NCBI RefSeq assembly: GCF_017498545.1
Contig: NZ_CP071793.1
Span: 6,771,001 to 6,835,000, forward strand
Length of the DNA stretch: 64,000 bases
Source: Sulfidibacter corallicola
Lineage (GTDB): Bacteria; Acidobacteriota; Holophagae; Acanthopleuribacterales; Acanthopleuribacteraceae
Reading direction: 5' to 3'
Part shown: in pieces, positions 45,834 through 54,455 of the stretch
Layout: each line of letters begins with the position of its first letter
Numbering within the stretch: position 1 is the first letter of the stretch
The notes under the pieces: generated by a model
What the model saw: only the letters and a program-made list of their open reading frames with translations
What the model was told of the DNA's origin: nothing
Database searches by the model: none
Made by a program: the position numbers and the translations under genes

Positions 45834-46328
45834 ATGACCAAGGTGCTTTTCTGTACCGGGAAAAAGAAGCGTGTGAAAGCGGTCCTCGATTACTACCTCG
45901 AGTTGGAAAATGCAAAGAAGATCGAGATCCTGTCCCATAAGATTCAAACCAAGAAAGCACTGTTTTTTGCCTATGATGAGTTGCGCCTGCTTTTTACCGG
46001 TTCCACCAAAGACGCGGCTCCCTTGAAACTGCTTCAAGCGGTGGAATACTATGCGTTTCGCGATCAGGCCCTGGTCTTGATGGATTTCGAGAGCCCCACG
46101 GCTTCCGACGAAATGTTGAAGGTAAAGGTGCTGACCCTTTGTCATCCTTATATTGCAAAAGGAGTGCGTTGCAAGGTGACACTAAAGGTCAAAAAAGAAA
46201 CCGAATTTCGCGTGTTTTATCAGGTTTACGGCCAGTTGAAAGGCCCCGTGGATTCGGTATTGGCTTGCCGAGATCAATTGGCGAGCGACAAATTGCTGGA
46301 TCGGGACAAGACCAGTTTCGTCTTTTAA
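45834..46328 (+). CDS. Hypothetical cytoplasmic protein
   Basis: A 164-residue protein I do not recognise. It is lysine-rich and appears mixed alpha/beta: TKVLFCTGKKKRVKAVLDYY at the start, then a beta-rich middle (ALFFAYDELRLLFTG, DQALVLMDFE, KVKVLTLCHPYIAKGVRCKVTLKVKK) and a helical end (VDSVLACRDQLASDKLL). There is no signal peptide or membrane span. TAGGTGA lies four bases before the ATG, and codon use looks natural, so I think it is real. It stands alone between two gaps. Confidence 0.65.
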   Translation: MTKVLFCTGKKKRVKAVLDYYLELENAKKIEILSHKIQTKKALFFAYDELRLLFTGSTKDAAPLKLLQAVEYYAFRDQALVLMDFESPTASDEMLKVKVLTLCHPYIAKGVRCKVTLKVKKETEFRVFYQVYGQLKGPVDSVLACRDQLASDKLLDRDKTSFVF

Positions 46329-47477
46329 GGGACGTTCCCGGCGCGATCCAGTGTCGATCCGGAGACGCGATAGTCGTCACTTCCAAGTTGGCGCGTCTGG
46401 ATGGGCGCGGTATCGGCGTCGCAGGAGCTATCCCTTAGCAAGGCTTTTGGTTTCATACGATTAGATGAAAACTGGCACTCGGTGGCCGAGACCGGTGCCA
46501 AGCCCGTTCAGGGGGCATCGTTTAAAATCCGCCGTTTCTGGATGGACAATATCCAAGACCGCTGGGAATCGGATCCGCGATGGCGTCCCCGGCAGGCATC
46601 CGAAAAACCCTGGGAAAGCCGGGCGATACGGCCGTGGTTCGACTATGGTGTCGATCTTTGTCTTGGACCTCGAGTTAAAAACGTAGACAGGCTTGCGGCG
46701 TTTTTTTTACGTGTTTCGGTAGTGTGTTTGACCTGACCTGGTGGAAAGCCTTGGGGAAGGTCTTGCCGGGCGTCAAACCGTATCGTTGTGAGGATGTAGG
46801 AGAGCGGGTCGGCCCTATGAAATATGATTTTTATTGAAAAAACTCTATTTTTGGTCATTTAGGTCATGCCTTTGCCGCTAACTCGAGATTGGCATATTAG
46901 GGCTATGGCTTATTGATTTTGAGAATAGACTCTGAGGGCTTTAAAAAAGGACAGTGTGTGAAGGAGGGTGTCGCTGTGAATCTTGGTGAAGTTGGAAAAG
47001 AGCGGTGGGGATGTTTTTTTATGTGGCCATGTCAGATCCCGCATTTTTTGCGGGAGGTGATCTAGTGAAAGTAAGGGGTCTGTGCTCAAGCGTTTGGAAA
47101 TGATTGAGATAGATCGAAGAGACGTTCTGCTGTGGTTCTGTTCGGTTTTCTGCGGTTGGCACTTTGCGGCATGCGCGAGCCTAGTGCTAGATGTATTGAG
47201 ATTTTCATTAGACTCCATCAGAATCATTCTCTTCTTAGAGATCTCAATAAAGCGCTCGCTGTAAGTCAAACACTGTGTGGACGCCGGCTGTTTTGCCACC
47301 CAACCGATCGTCAGTGCCACTTTGGAGCATTTAATCAAGACATTCAGGAGGGCGAAGTCTATAGGAGCTTTGGATTTAGTTGTATGGAATATAATAGAAA
47401 ATGGCCTATATTGATTGACTTTCGCATTACCCCTTTATAAGATCAGGGCGTTGCATCACCTTATTGAGGAGTGAAAA
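46329..47477. other. Long gap, A+T-rich in its second half
   Basis: About 1.15 kb. Readings at 46910-47338 (minus) and 47132-47440 (plus) have no SD sequence or family likeness. A hairpin CCCGCA/TGCGGG with a T5 loop lies at 47038-47054. The region from about 46700 is clearly more A+T-rich than the window average, which may mark foreign or decayed sequence. Confidence 0.45.
47415..47441 (+). promoter_or_regulatory. Candidate promoter of the winged-helix gene
   Basis: TTGACT (47415-47420), 15-base spacer, TATAAG (47436-47441); an alternative -35, TTGATT at 47411, gives 19 bases. It lies 37 bases upstream of the start codon. Confidence 0.35.
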
Positions 47478-47945
47478 GTGGGTAAACTCAGGACAGAGCC
47501 CAAGCATAAGAGCTTTCTGAAGCAAGAAGAGTATGATGATTACCTTGGCATTCTTCAGGAAGCCCAGCGAGCGGCTGAAGATAATAATGTTTACTGGGAC
47601 CTTGAGAAAAACGAGAAGGCAAGCCAAGTGAAAAAGGCCTTTCTTTACGTTTCTCGCAAGGAAAATATCGACGTCACTATCCGCCAAGTGCGCGGTGCCA
47701 ACAGTCTGGCTTTCCACTTCAAGAAAGGCAAGGCTCAAGGCGGTACCCGTATGTCGGCAAAAGAATCACGGGCACGGATTCTCAAATGCCTCAAGTCCGC
47801 CGGTGTTCCTCTCAAGAAGAATCAGATCATCCGCGATACCGGTATTTCTGCTTCTACGTGGAACATTCGCATTAAAGAGCTGTTGAAAAGCAAGGAAGTC
47901 AAGCGCCAGGGCGACCGTCGTGATACCACCTATACCGTCGCCTGA
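47478..47945 (+). CDS. Small winged-helix DNA-binding-like protein
   Basis: A 155-residue protein. The N-terminal part (about 1-90) is basic and mixed alpha/beta (IDVTIRQVRGANSLAFHFKKGK). From about residue 93 there is a compact winged-helix-like unit: SRARILKCLKSAGVPLKKNQIIRDTGISASTWNIRIKELLKSKEVKRQGDRRDTTYTV, with a helix-turn-helix at NQIIRDTGISASTWNIRIKELL and a wing at VKRQGDRRDTTY. It should bind DNA or RNA, possibly as a regulator. GTG at 47478 has GAGGAG six bases upstream. Neighbouring DNA on the left is A+T-rich and gene-poor; the target is unknown. Confidence 0.7.
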   Translation: MGKLRTEPKHKSFLKQEEYDDYLGILQEAQRAAEDNNVYWDLEKNEKASQVKKAFLYVSRKENIDVTIRQVRGANSLAFHFKKGKAQGGTRMSAKESRARILKCLKSAGVPLKKNQIIRDTGISASTWNIRIKELLKSKEVKRQGDRRDTTYTVA

Positions 47946-48537
47946 TGTGCACGTTTCCATTTCGATTCCAATGACAACCAGGAGGGGCGCCGCGCGTTGA
48001 AACCCATCGTCGGTTCACGCCGCCCCTCGAGTCATCTGGTCGGGTCGTCATCTGAAATGCGACCGAATGGCGTACCGAGGCGCCGACTTACCTCATCCGG
48101 GCCGGTTCGAGCATCATCGAAAATCGATGACGCCGAGAAGCCCCTGATTCCGCGATACCGGGTCGCCCTGGTGCGTGAAGCGATCGCGCTACGTGGAGAT
48201 CGGCGCTTCCGGCGCGCGTTCCGCGGATTCCGGTGCCTCGGTGGTACCCCTCGCTCGCGATCTCATCCGCCTGTGCGTTACCAGCTCGACGACCGCGCGT
48301 CATTTCCATCTTAATAATGAAGGTGGATGGCCCGAATCAGGTTTCTCGTTGACAAATCGCTTCGGATACCTTTGATTAGCATGGTTTGCACTTTTTGCCG
48401 AAGCGGCTTGCGAGCGGCGTGGGTTTTCCCCGCCGCCTGGTGAACCGCAGGCCCGGGCTCCGAAGCCGGGTCGATCGCCGGCTGTATGTCGGTTGTTCGC
48501 AGAGATGATGGAACCAAGGGAAGCCAGGGGGTAGTGG
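47946..48537. other. Intergenic gap; nothing recognised
   Basis: About 590 bases before pyrD. A 105-codon reading at 47997 is arginine-rich and lacks a ribosome site. No RNA leader typical of pyrimidine control was recognised. Confidence 0.4.
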
Positions 48538-49617
48538 ATGCTGTACGAGGCCGTGTTGAAGCGATTCTTTTTCTGTCTGGCGCCCGAGACCGCCCACGAC
48601 CTGGCCGTCACGGCCGTTTCGAGTTTTCTGGGCGCGGCCACCCTGCCTCTGCAACTGCCGCGAGCGCGCTACGACGCGGCGCGCATGCGCACCGAAATGT
48701 GCGGCATTCCGATCGAGAATCCCGTTGGCCTCGCGGCCGGCTTCGACAAGAACGCGCAGATGTTCTCGCGGCTCGATCGGCTGGGATTTGGATATGCCGA
48801 GATCGGTACCGTAACCGCGAAAGCGCAAGCGGGCAACCCCAAACCCAGATTGTTTCGGCTCCCCGAAGATCGGGCGCTGATCAACCGGATGGGTTTCAAC
48901 AACCACGGTGCCGATGTCATCGCCGAGCGATTGGCCTCGAAACCCTCGAGCATCCCCATTGGCGGCAATATCGGCAAATCCAAGGTGACCCCGCTGGAGC
49001 AGGCGGTCGAGGACTATACTTACACCTTCAAATTGCTGAAGCCGCTGGTCGATTACTTTGTCGTCAACGTCAGCAGTCCCAATACCCCCGGCCTTCGCCA
49101 ACTCCAGGAGCGCGAGCCCCTGAAAGCCCTGCTCGGCGCCTTGATGGAGCTCAATCGGGAGCCTCGGCTTCCGCTGCTGCTCAAAATCGCACCCGATCTG
49201 AACGAGTCGCAGCTCGAAGACATCGTGGACGTGGTCGAGGCCACGGGGGTGGACGGTGTGATCGCCACCAATACGACGATCGAGCGCGGTGGTCTGAAAA
49301 CGCCGGAAAGCCGGGTGTCGTCCATGGGGGCCGGCGGTTTGAGTGGTCGACCCCTGCGCGAGCGGGCGACGGAGGTCGTACGCTTTTTACGGGAGCGACT
49401 GCCCTCGCGGGTGAGCTTGATTGGCGTGGGCGGCATTTCCAGTGGTGCCGATGCCTACGAGAAAATTCGGGCCGGTGCGGCCTGTGTCCAGATCTATACC
49501 AGTTTCATCTATCGCGGACCCGGCACCGTGATCTACATCCTCAACGAATTGGATGAACTGTTGCGGCGCGACGGCTTTGCCACGGTCGGAGAGGCGGTCG
49601 GTGCCGACCTGCGGTGA
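48538..49617 (+). CDS. pyrD: Dihydroorotate dehydrogenase (quinone), class 2
   Basis: A 359-residue FMN enzyme that oxidises dihydroorotate to orotate and passes electrons to quinone at the inner membrane. The N-terminal amphipathic helices (MLYEAVLKRFFFCLAPETAHDLAV) that dock class 2 enzymes to the membrane are present. The barrel holds NPVGLAAGFDKNA, NRMGFNNHGAD, the catalytic serine (Ser180) in NVSSPNTPGLR, KIAPDLNESQL, ATNTTIER and the FMN phosphate region GVGGISSGADAYEKIRAGA. AGGGGG lies six bases before the ATG. No other pyr gene is adjacent. Confidence 0.95.
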   Translation: MLYEAVLKRFFFCLAPETAHDLAVTAVSSFLGAATLPLQLPRARYDAARMRTEMCGIPIENPVGLAAGFDKNAQMFSRLDRLGFGYAEIGTVTAKAQAGNPKPRLFRLPEDRALINRMGFNNHGADVIAERLASKPSSIPIGGNIGKSKVTPLEQAVEDYTYTFKLLKPLVDYFVVNVSSPNTPGLRQLQEREPLKALLGALMELNREPRLPLLLKIAPDLNESQLEDIVDVVEATGVDGVIATNTTIERGGLKTPESRVSSMGAGGLSGRPLRERATEVVRFLRERLPSRVSLIGVGGISSGADAYEKIRAGAACVQIYTSFIYRGPGTVIYILNELDELLRRDGFATVGEAVGADLR

Positions 49618-49799
49618 TCGCGTCGCCGCCGCTTCTGGTCAATTTCTGGAATTTGGCTTATGATGGGAAACAGGCCCGGGTTGGTCCTGATTGATCGATG
49701 GCGACCCCATTTGGTTTGCGGAGTGTGTGCGCCGTTCGCGCGCGCAATCCGGAGATCAAAACACGGCAGCTCGTCCTGCCACGATACAGAGGTGTCCCC

Positions 49800-50357
49800 A
49801 TGAGCGCTGAGACTGTGTACATCACCGCCAACCCGACTCCCAATCCGGAGTGCATGAAATTCATCGTCGATCGCCAGATGGTCGAGGGTGACCCGGTTTC
49901 CTACGCCAAGCCGGAAGAGGCGGAAGGGAGTCCCCTTGCCGAAAAGCTATTCGCGTTGGACGGAGTCAAATCGATCTTCGCCTTTCAGAATTTCGTGTCC
50001 ATCACCAAGGTCGACGAACTGGTCTGGCAGCAATTCGCCCGCGAGATCGGCCAGACCATTCGAAACCACGTGCAAAGTGGCGTTCAGCCCCATTTTCGAC
50101 CCGCCCAGCGCCGTGAAGACGAGGCCCATTCGGACGAAATCGTTCAAATCCGCAAGGTTCTCGATGAAATCCAACCTTACGTGGCCGCGGATGGCGGCAA
50201 CATCTCCTTTGCGGGCTATCAGGACGGAGTCGTTCAGGTCTTCATGCAGGGGAGCTGCAGTGGCTGCCCCAGTTCCACCATCACCCTGAAGGCCGGAATC
50301 GAGCAGAAACTGCGGGCGGTATTGCCGCACATCAAGGAAGTGGTCGCCATTTCCTGA
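49800..50357 (+). CDS. Nfu-type iron-sulfur scaffold/carrier protein
   Basis: A 185-residue protein with the two domains of mitochondrial-type Nfu: an N-terminal Nfu_N domain (YITANPTPNPECMKFIV, SIFAFQNFVSITK) and a C-terminal NifU-like domain (about 110-185) with the Fe-S ligating Cys153 and Cys156 in GSCSGCPSSTITLKAGIEQKL. It carries assembled 4Fe-4S clusters to target enzymes such as lipoyl synthase and aconitase, from family knowledge. The ATG at 49800 has AGAGGTG upstream; the longer reading from 49698 is not supported. No isc or suf genes are adjacent. Confidence 0.9.
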   Translation: MSAETVYITANPTPNPECMKFIVDRQMVEGDPVSYAKPEEAEGSPLAEKLFALDGVKSIFAFQNFVSITKVDELVWQQFAREIGQTIRNHVQSGVQPHFRPAQRREDEAHSDEIVQIRKVLDEIQPYVAADGGNISFAGYQDGVVQVFMQGSCSGCPSSTITLKAGIEQKLRAVLPHIKEVVAIS

Positions 50358-50485
50358 GCGATCCAAAACAGGTGCGTCGCGAACGCGGCGCCCGATTCGT
50401 CACGGGTTGGGTCTTGTCCCTGCTTTCGCGTGGACGAATGCCCCCGGGTTGACTATAATGGCCCCATCCTTTTTGGGAGTAGGTG

Positions 50486-50683
50486 ATGATCAATCTCATT
50501 TTTACCGCTCTTTACGAAATCGTGATGTCGTTGCGGGTTACCAGCCTGCTGCAATTGATGGGCATCGTTATCGTGGTTTGCCTGATGTCCAGCCCCGGTG
50601 CCTGCGCCACCGTGATCGGTATCAGCGCCAAATTGGGCATCGCCCAACACGCCATCAACAAGGGTAAAGAGAAGAAAGCCTGA
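50486..50683 (+). CDS. Small membrane protein upstream of the HD-GYP gene
   Basis: A 65-residue protein with a hydrophobic first half containing one or two membrane spans (LIFTALYEIVMSL; LLQLMGIVIVVCLMSSPGACATVIGI) and a short basic cytoplasmic tail ending in NKGKEKKA. I do not recognise a family. GGGAG lies six bases before the ATG. Its stop is five bases before the start of the HD-GYP gene, so both are translated from one message, suggesting a membrane anchor or sensor for that enzyme. The link is inference from spacing. Confidence 0.6.
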   Translation: MINLIFTALYEIVMSLRVTSLLQLMGIVIVVCLMSSPGACATVIGISAKLGIAQHAINKGKEKKA

Positions 50684-50688
50684 TTTCC

Positions 50689-51633
50689 ATGTGGCAGCCG
50701 GTTGAAGACCTGGACGAAATCAACCGCTCGATCGTCAAGCTGGAGCAGGACTTTCTCGCCGTACTACGGCGGCGTCTGAAGCCGGAGCGCCTGATCGCGT
50801 CTCCGGCTTTTCGCCATGTGCTCGATTGGGTCGACGAGCACCCCTATCAGGCCGCGTTGATGACGCGTATCAAGAGCAGTCACGCCATGACGCCGCGTCA
50901 CGGTGTCAACGTGCTGCTGTTGTCGCGCGCTTGGATGTCCTGGGGTCACAAGTTGGGCGCGATGGCCGACAAGCTGTCGGTCGCCGCCTTGTTCCACGAT
51001 TTGGGTCATTGGCGTCCGGAGGATCTGGTCTACACCTTCGGTTATTTCAGCCACGAAGAAATGAGGCGCATGCGCAAGCACCCCTTGTTGGAGGGCGAGC
51101 CCGCCGCCGAGGACGGCGGCCCCTTGGCTGACCCCGACGTGCGTCGCTTCATTCGCGAGCATCACGAGCGCCCGGACGGCAAGGGGTACCCGGCAGGTGT
51201 CCGCGATCCCCATCTCCTGTCCCAGGTGCTGCACATCGTCGATTGTTTCGAAGGGTTGACGACCGAGCGGCGCTTTCGGCGACGTTATTCCCATTTCGAG
51301 GCGTTGAAGACCATGGGGCGTTGGGCCGGGTATCATTTCGATGCCGGGCTGTTCAAAAATTTCCTGCGCTTTTGGGGCGAGCACCCCTTCGGCAGCTTCG
51401 TCAACCTGGTGAACAAGGGTGTGGCCATGGTGCTGCCCGACCCGGAGCAGGGCGAAGGTTTGACCTGCCTGCTGTTGACGAATGTCGATGGCGACGCTCT
51501 GGCGGAGCCGGAGCCGATGCGGGTTGGAAATGGGGATGTCGAAGGAGAAGCGCCACCTTGGCGCGAACAGCGCTTGCCGGAAGGTTGGCGAACCGCCCGG
51601 CCCGATCTGATGGGGTTGCCGCGGTCCTACTGA
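50689..51633 (+). CDS. HD-GYP domain phosphodiesterase-like protein
   Basis: A 314-residue protein with an HD-GYP-type metal phosphohydrolase domain (about 65-225): HGVNVLLLSRAW, AALFHDLGHW (the HD pair), MRKHPLLEG and REHHERPDGKGYP (the GYP motif). It should hydrolyse c-di-GMP or a related cyclic dinucleotide. The N-terminal 60 residues are helical and the C-terminal 90 contain no known sensor domain. Its ATG follows the small membrane protein by five bases. The GYP motif is intact, so activity is likely; the substrate is inferred from the family. Confidence 0.82.
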   Translation: MWQPVEDLDEINRSIVKLEQDFLAVLRRRLKPERLIASPAFRHVLDWVDEHPYQAALMTRIKSSHAMTPRHGVNVLLLSRAWMSWGHKLGAMADKLSVAALFHDLGHWRPEDLVYTFGYFSHEEMRRMRKHPLLEGEPAAEDGGPLADPDVRRFIREHHERPDGKGYPAGVRDPHLLSQVLHIVDCFEGLTTERRFRRRYSHFEALKTMGRWAGYHFDAGLFKNFLRFWGEHPFGSFVNLVNKGVAMVLPDPEQGEGLTCLLLTNVDGDALAEPEPMRVGNGDVEGEAPPWREQRLPEGWRTARPDLMGLPRSY

Positions 51634-51737
51634 TTGCGAGAGGTGGGTGGCGGGATTCGGGAAACGAGTCGCGCGAATCCCGCTGGTGGCGAGCCGATGT
51701 GGGGTATCGGCGCGCTCGTTCACCTCGCTGAATGGAT

Positions 51738-52058
51738 CTAGAAGCCGAGTTCGGCCTTTCGATCATCTGCCGTGGGGAGCGGATCCTTTTGGTCGGTGAT
51801 GGGCTGTCCGCCCTCGTCCTTGATCCGAGCCGCCTCGTTGGTGTTGAATTCCAACGCGTCTTCTTCGTTGTCGGGGATCTCGTCCTCGGCATATATCGCT
51901 TCGACCGGGCATTCTGCAACGCATGCCGAACAATCGATGCACTCATCGGGATCGATGACCAACTGCTTTTCCATTTCATAAAAGCAATCTACAGGACAGA
52001 CTAGGACGCAGTCGGTAAATTTGCAATTCAAGCAGTTACTGGTAACGACATGAGTCAT
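51738..52058 (-). CDS. fdxA: Seven-iron ferredoxin (FdxA type)
   Basis: A 106-residue soluble electron carrier of the 3Fe-4S/4Fe-4S ferredoxin type. Cysteines 9, 17, 21 and 25, then 40, 43, 46 and 50 match the 7Fe ligand pattern (CLNCKFTDCVLVCPVDC; CIDCSACVAECPVEAI). The acidic C-terminal extension (about 55-106) is usual for FdxA. The ATG at 52058 has GGAGG five bases upstream; the 14-residue longer reading is not supported. It is a single minus-strand gene with no obvious redox partner beside it. Confidence 0.92.
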   Translation of the reverse strand: MTHVVTSNCLNCKFTDCVLVCPVDCFYEMEKQLVIDPDECIDCSACVAECPVEAIYAEDEIPDNEEDALEFNTNEAARIKDEGGQPITDQKDPLPTADDRKAELGF

Positions 52059-52182
52059 ATGAGCCTCCAACTCCCGGTATTGAAACTGATCATCATACAA
52101 AAAACCACGAAAGGGAGCCAGTTGTAAATGGTCAGTTGAGACTTGACCTTAATTGAGATCGGGTCGCAAAAATGCTTGTCTC

Positions 52183-52836
52183 TCAAGAGCTTGCCGCCCG
52201 GTTGGCTCGGTCGAGTTCCCGTTGGAGGAATGGGCGGAGGTTTGAGCGTAAATCCGCTGCCAGCGTTTTTGCGTCGATTTGCACGCCGTTTTCCCGCAAG
52301 CTGGTTACAAAATCCGCGTGAGCGCGGCCCTGACGGTAATCCGGTTCCTTGGGGGGGTATCGCAGTACTTTTTCCATCAGGTCGAGATCCAGGTCCACCA
52401 GCAGCGAAGCCTGGTAGAGCAGGTATTGTTTTCGTCGATAGATCGAGCTTCCCAGGATTTTTCGCTGGCCGATGGCGATATCGGAGATGCCGCGTTCCCG
52501 GTAGTCCAGATCCGCCCATTGGCCAAACACGGCCATCAGGGCCCGGTTCACCGCCGAGAAATAGCCCAGATTGTGGAAGGGATGGACCACATCCGCGTGA
52601 ATCGTCACGACGATAGTGTTGGGTCCCAATAGGACGGTCCCGCCTCCGCCCTTGCGTTTGTAGAGCGGGATGTGGCGCTCGCGAAGGGCTTCGATGAAAA
52701 CCTCTTTTTCCGGTTTCCCGCTGGCGCCCATGACCACGTGCGGGTGGTCGGGTATGGAGACGGAGAACTGCAGTTCGCCGGAAGCGAGGGTCCGCAGTTC
52801 TTCGGGGTAGGGTTGCCAAAGGGTCTCTTTTTTCAT
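52183..52836 (-). CDS. Lipoate-protein ligase A-like protein
   Basis: A 217-residue member of the biotin/lipoate A/B protein ligase (BPL_LplA_LipB) family. KRKGGGGTVLLGPNTIVVTIH corresponds to the substrate-binding RRxxGGGxVxH-type motif, and ISDIAIGQRKILGSSIYRRKQYLLYQASLLVDLDLDLMEKVLRYPPKEPDYRQGR to the core and C-terminal strand. It should transfer lipoyl or octanoyl groups to target lysines, but which one is unclear because the fold is shared by LplA, LipM and LipL. It lacks the accessory C-terminal domain of E. coli LplA. The SD sequence is weak. It is isolated. Confidence 0.78.
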   Translation of the reverse strand: MKKETLWQPYPEELRTLASGELQFSVSIPDHPHVVMGASGKPEKEVFIEALRERHIPLYKRKGGGGTVLLGPNTIVVTIHADVVHPFHNLGYFSAVNRALMAVFGQWADLDYRERGISDIAIGQRKILGSSIYRRKQYLLYQASLLVDLDLDLMEKVLRYPPKEPDYRQGRAHADFVTSLRENGVQIDAKTLAADLRSNLRPFLQRELDRANRAASS

Positions 52837-53296
52837 GGGTCGGATCCATCCTGAATCAGCGAGTTTTTAGAGGGTGCCTCCGAGCTGGCTCGGGGTGCCG
52901 TGCAGCTAGGTCTCGGCTGCCGAAAATCGGGATTCAGCCATGAAGCGGAATAAAGATGTCGGCTGAGGCTGGATACCCGATGGCTCGCCCGTGCAACCAA
53001 GCCAACGCGGCAGGTGCGATCTTTCCGTTCTGTGGTCGGAGGCGAGGCATGCCCCGCCGGGAAGGAAGCGTCCGCAATCCGTGGGCGAAGCAAGCCGAGA
53101 CGCCACGTTCGGTCCCGTGTCGCACGATCTGGCTGTTCTCCATGCCTTCGGCAGGGTGTCGCAAGCGCCGACGCCTTTCCTGGGGATGCCCTTGTTGGTC
53201 GAGGAGATTGTCGGACTGGAGGGATCGTGGTCCGGCTTCGATGCTTCGCGTCGTGACGCGGGGGTCACGGCCCTGAATGCGGTGTCGTCGCGCCGC
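52837..53296. other. Gap; nothing recognised
   Basis: About 460 bases between the lipoate ligase-like gene start and the STAS gene end, both minus. No gene, terminator or repeat is convincing. Confidence 0.4.
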
Positions 53297-53629
53297 CTAG
53301 AGCGCCTGAATGGCGTCTTCGACCGTGTCAAACGTCTTGATGTGATTTTGCAGTCCGGTCAATCGAAGCAATTCCTTGATCTTGGTGTTGGTGCGGGCCA
53401 GGACGAGTTGCCCGCCGACCTCGTCGAGCGATGTGTAGCCGCCGGCGATTTGGCCGATTCCCAAGCTGTCGATGTATTTGACGCGGGTCATGTCCAGAAC
53501 GATTTGATGCCTGTTGCGGGCAATTTGTTCGCGAAAAGTATCGGCCAATTTTTGATCTGAGCCGATGGTCACCATTCCGTCGATGGCGATGATTGTGATG
53601 TCGTCTACGTCGCTGACCTGAATGTTCAT
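53297..53629 (-). CDS. STAS domain anti-sigma factor antagonist
   Basis: A 110-residue single STAS domain of the SpoIIAA/RsbV type: VDDITIIAIDGMVTIGSDQKL at the start and VLDMTRVKYIDSLGIGQI with the phosphorylatable Ser55 after Asp54. In partner-switching systems such proteins bind an anti-sigma kinase when unphosphorylated and so free a sigma factor or other output. No kinase or PP2C phosphatase gene is adjacent. The ATG at 53629 has only a weak SD sequence. The family call is firm; the pathway is unknown. Confidence 0.88.
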   Translation of the reverse strand: MNIQVSDVDDITIIAIDGMVTIGSDQKLADTFREQIARNRHQIVLDMTRVKYIDSLGIGQIAGGYTSLDEVGGQLVLARTNTKIKELLRLTGLQNHIKTFDTVEDAIQAL

Positions 53630-53813
53630 AGTCCCGTAACCCTTAATTAATGGTTAACTTCTCTCTTCATCCTATCATTGATTGGCATCCCAATGTATCC
53701 GGAATGAACCAGAAAATCAACCCGACTCACGGCGCCGAGCGCCAGGAGTCGGGTGATGGCGAGCCGGTGTGGCGGGGTGGGGGAGCGGCCTGGAAAAGTG
53801 GTGCTTCGAGGCC

Positions 53814-54347
53814 TCAGTCCGGTGTCGATTCCACCGGGTCACCCACGGTTCCCCTGAAGTTGCAAGGCTTGCTGGTATTGTCGATCTGATGCAGGATGAT
53901 TTTTTCCATGGCCAGGCGGCATGCGTTGGTGGAACCGGGTAGGGCGAATACGATCGCATGGCCGCAAAGGCCCGCTTCGGCCCGGCTTTGAATCGTGGCC
54001 GGACCGATTTGCGCGTAACTCAGGTGACGGAACAATTCGCCGAATCCGGGGATGCGCTTGGTGTAGAGCGGAGCCAGGGCTTCCGGCGTGCCGTCGCGAG
54101 GCGTGAACCCGGTGCCGCCGGTCAGGATGACGAATCCGCAGGTGTTGGATGCCACTAGTTGGGCCACACGCTCGCGGATCTGGTCCGGTTCGTCTTTGAT
54201 GATGGTGTGGAACACGACGTCGTGACCCGCTTCCGCGAGGGTTTCGCGCAGATAGCGGCCCGATGTGTCGGTTTCTTCGGTGCGGGTGTCCGATACGGTG
54301 ATGACCGCGACCTTGGCCGGGCGGAATGTCGCGTCGCTGTGATTCAT
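53814..54347 (-). CDS. moaB: Molybdenum cofactor biosynthesis protein MoaB
   Basis: A 177-residue MoaB/MogA-fold protein that adenylates molybdopterin for molybdate insertion. Visible motifs are AVITVSDTRTEETDTSG, GFVILTGGTGFTPRDGTPEA (the TGGTG substrate loop), PGFGELFRHLSYAQIGPATIQSRAEAG and FALPGSTNACRLAMEKI. Length is as usual for MoaB. AGAGG lies five bases before the ATG. No other moa/moe gene is within the window. It precedes, by about 110 bases and on the same strand, the oxidoreductase gene at 54456-55028. Confidence 0.92.
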   Translation of the reverse strand: MNHSDATFRPAKVAVITVSDTRTEETDTSGRYLRETLAEAGHDVVFHTIIKDEPDQIRERVAQLVASNTCGFVILTGGTGFTPRDGTPEALAPLYTKRIPGFGELFRHLSYAQIGPATIQSRAEAGLCGHAIVFALPGSTNACRLAMEKIILHQIDNTSKPCNFRGTVGDPVESTPD

Positions 54348-54455
54348 GATTGCCTCTCCGTGTCGATGGGGCGGTTCGGGACTCGCGTCGCCCGGGGCCG
54401 ACCCTCGTGTTCTGTGGGGTTCCGTTGGGAGTCTTTTCGGGTGCCTGCGCTGGTG

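Noticed and set aside
46910..47440. Two short frames (minus 46910-47338, plus 47132-47440)
   Set aside because: No ribosome site, no family likeness, overlapping each other on opposite strands.
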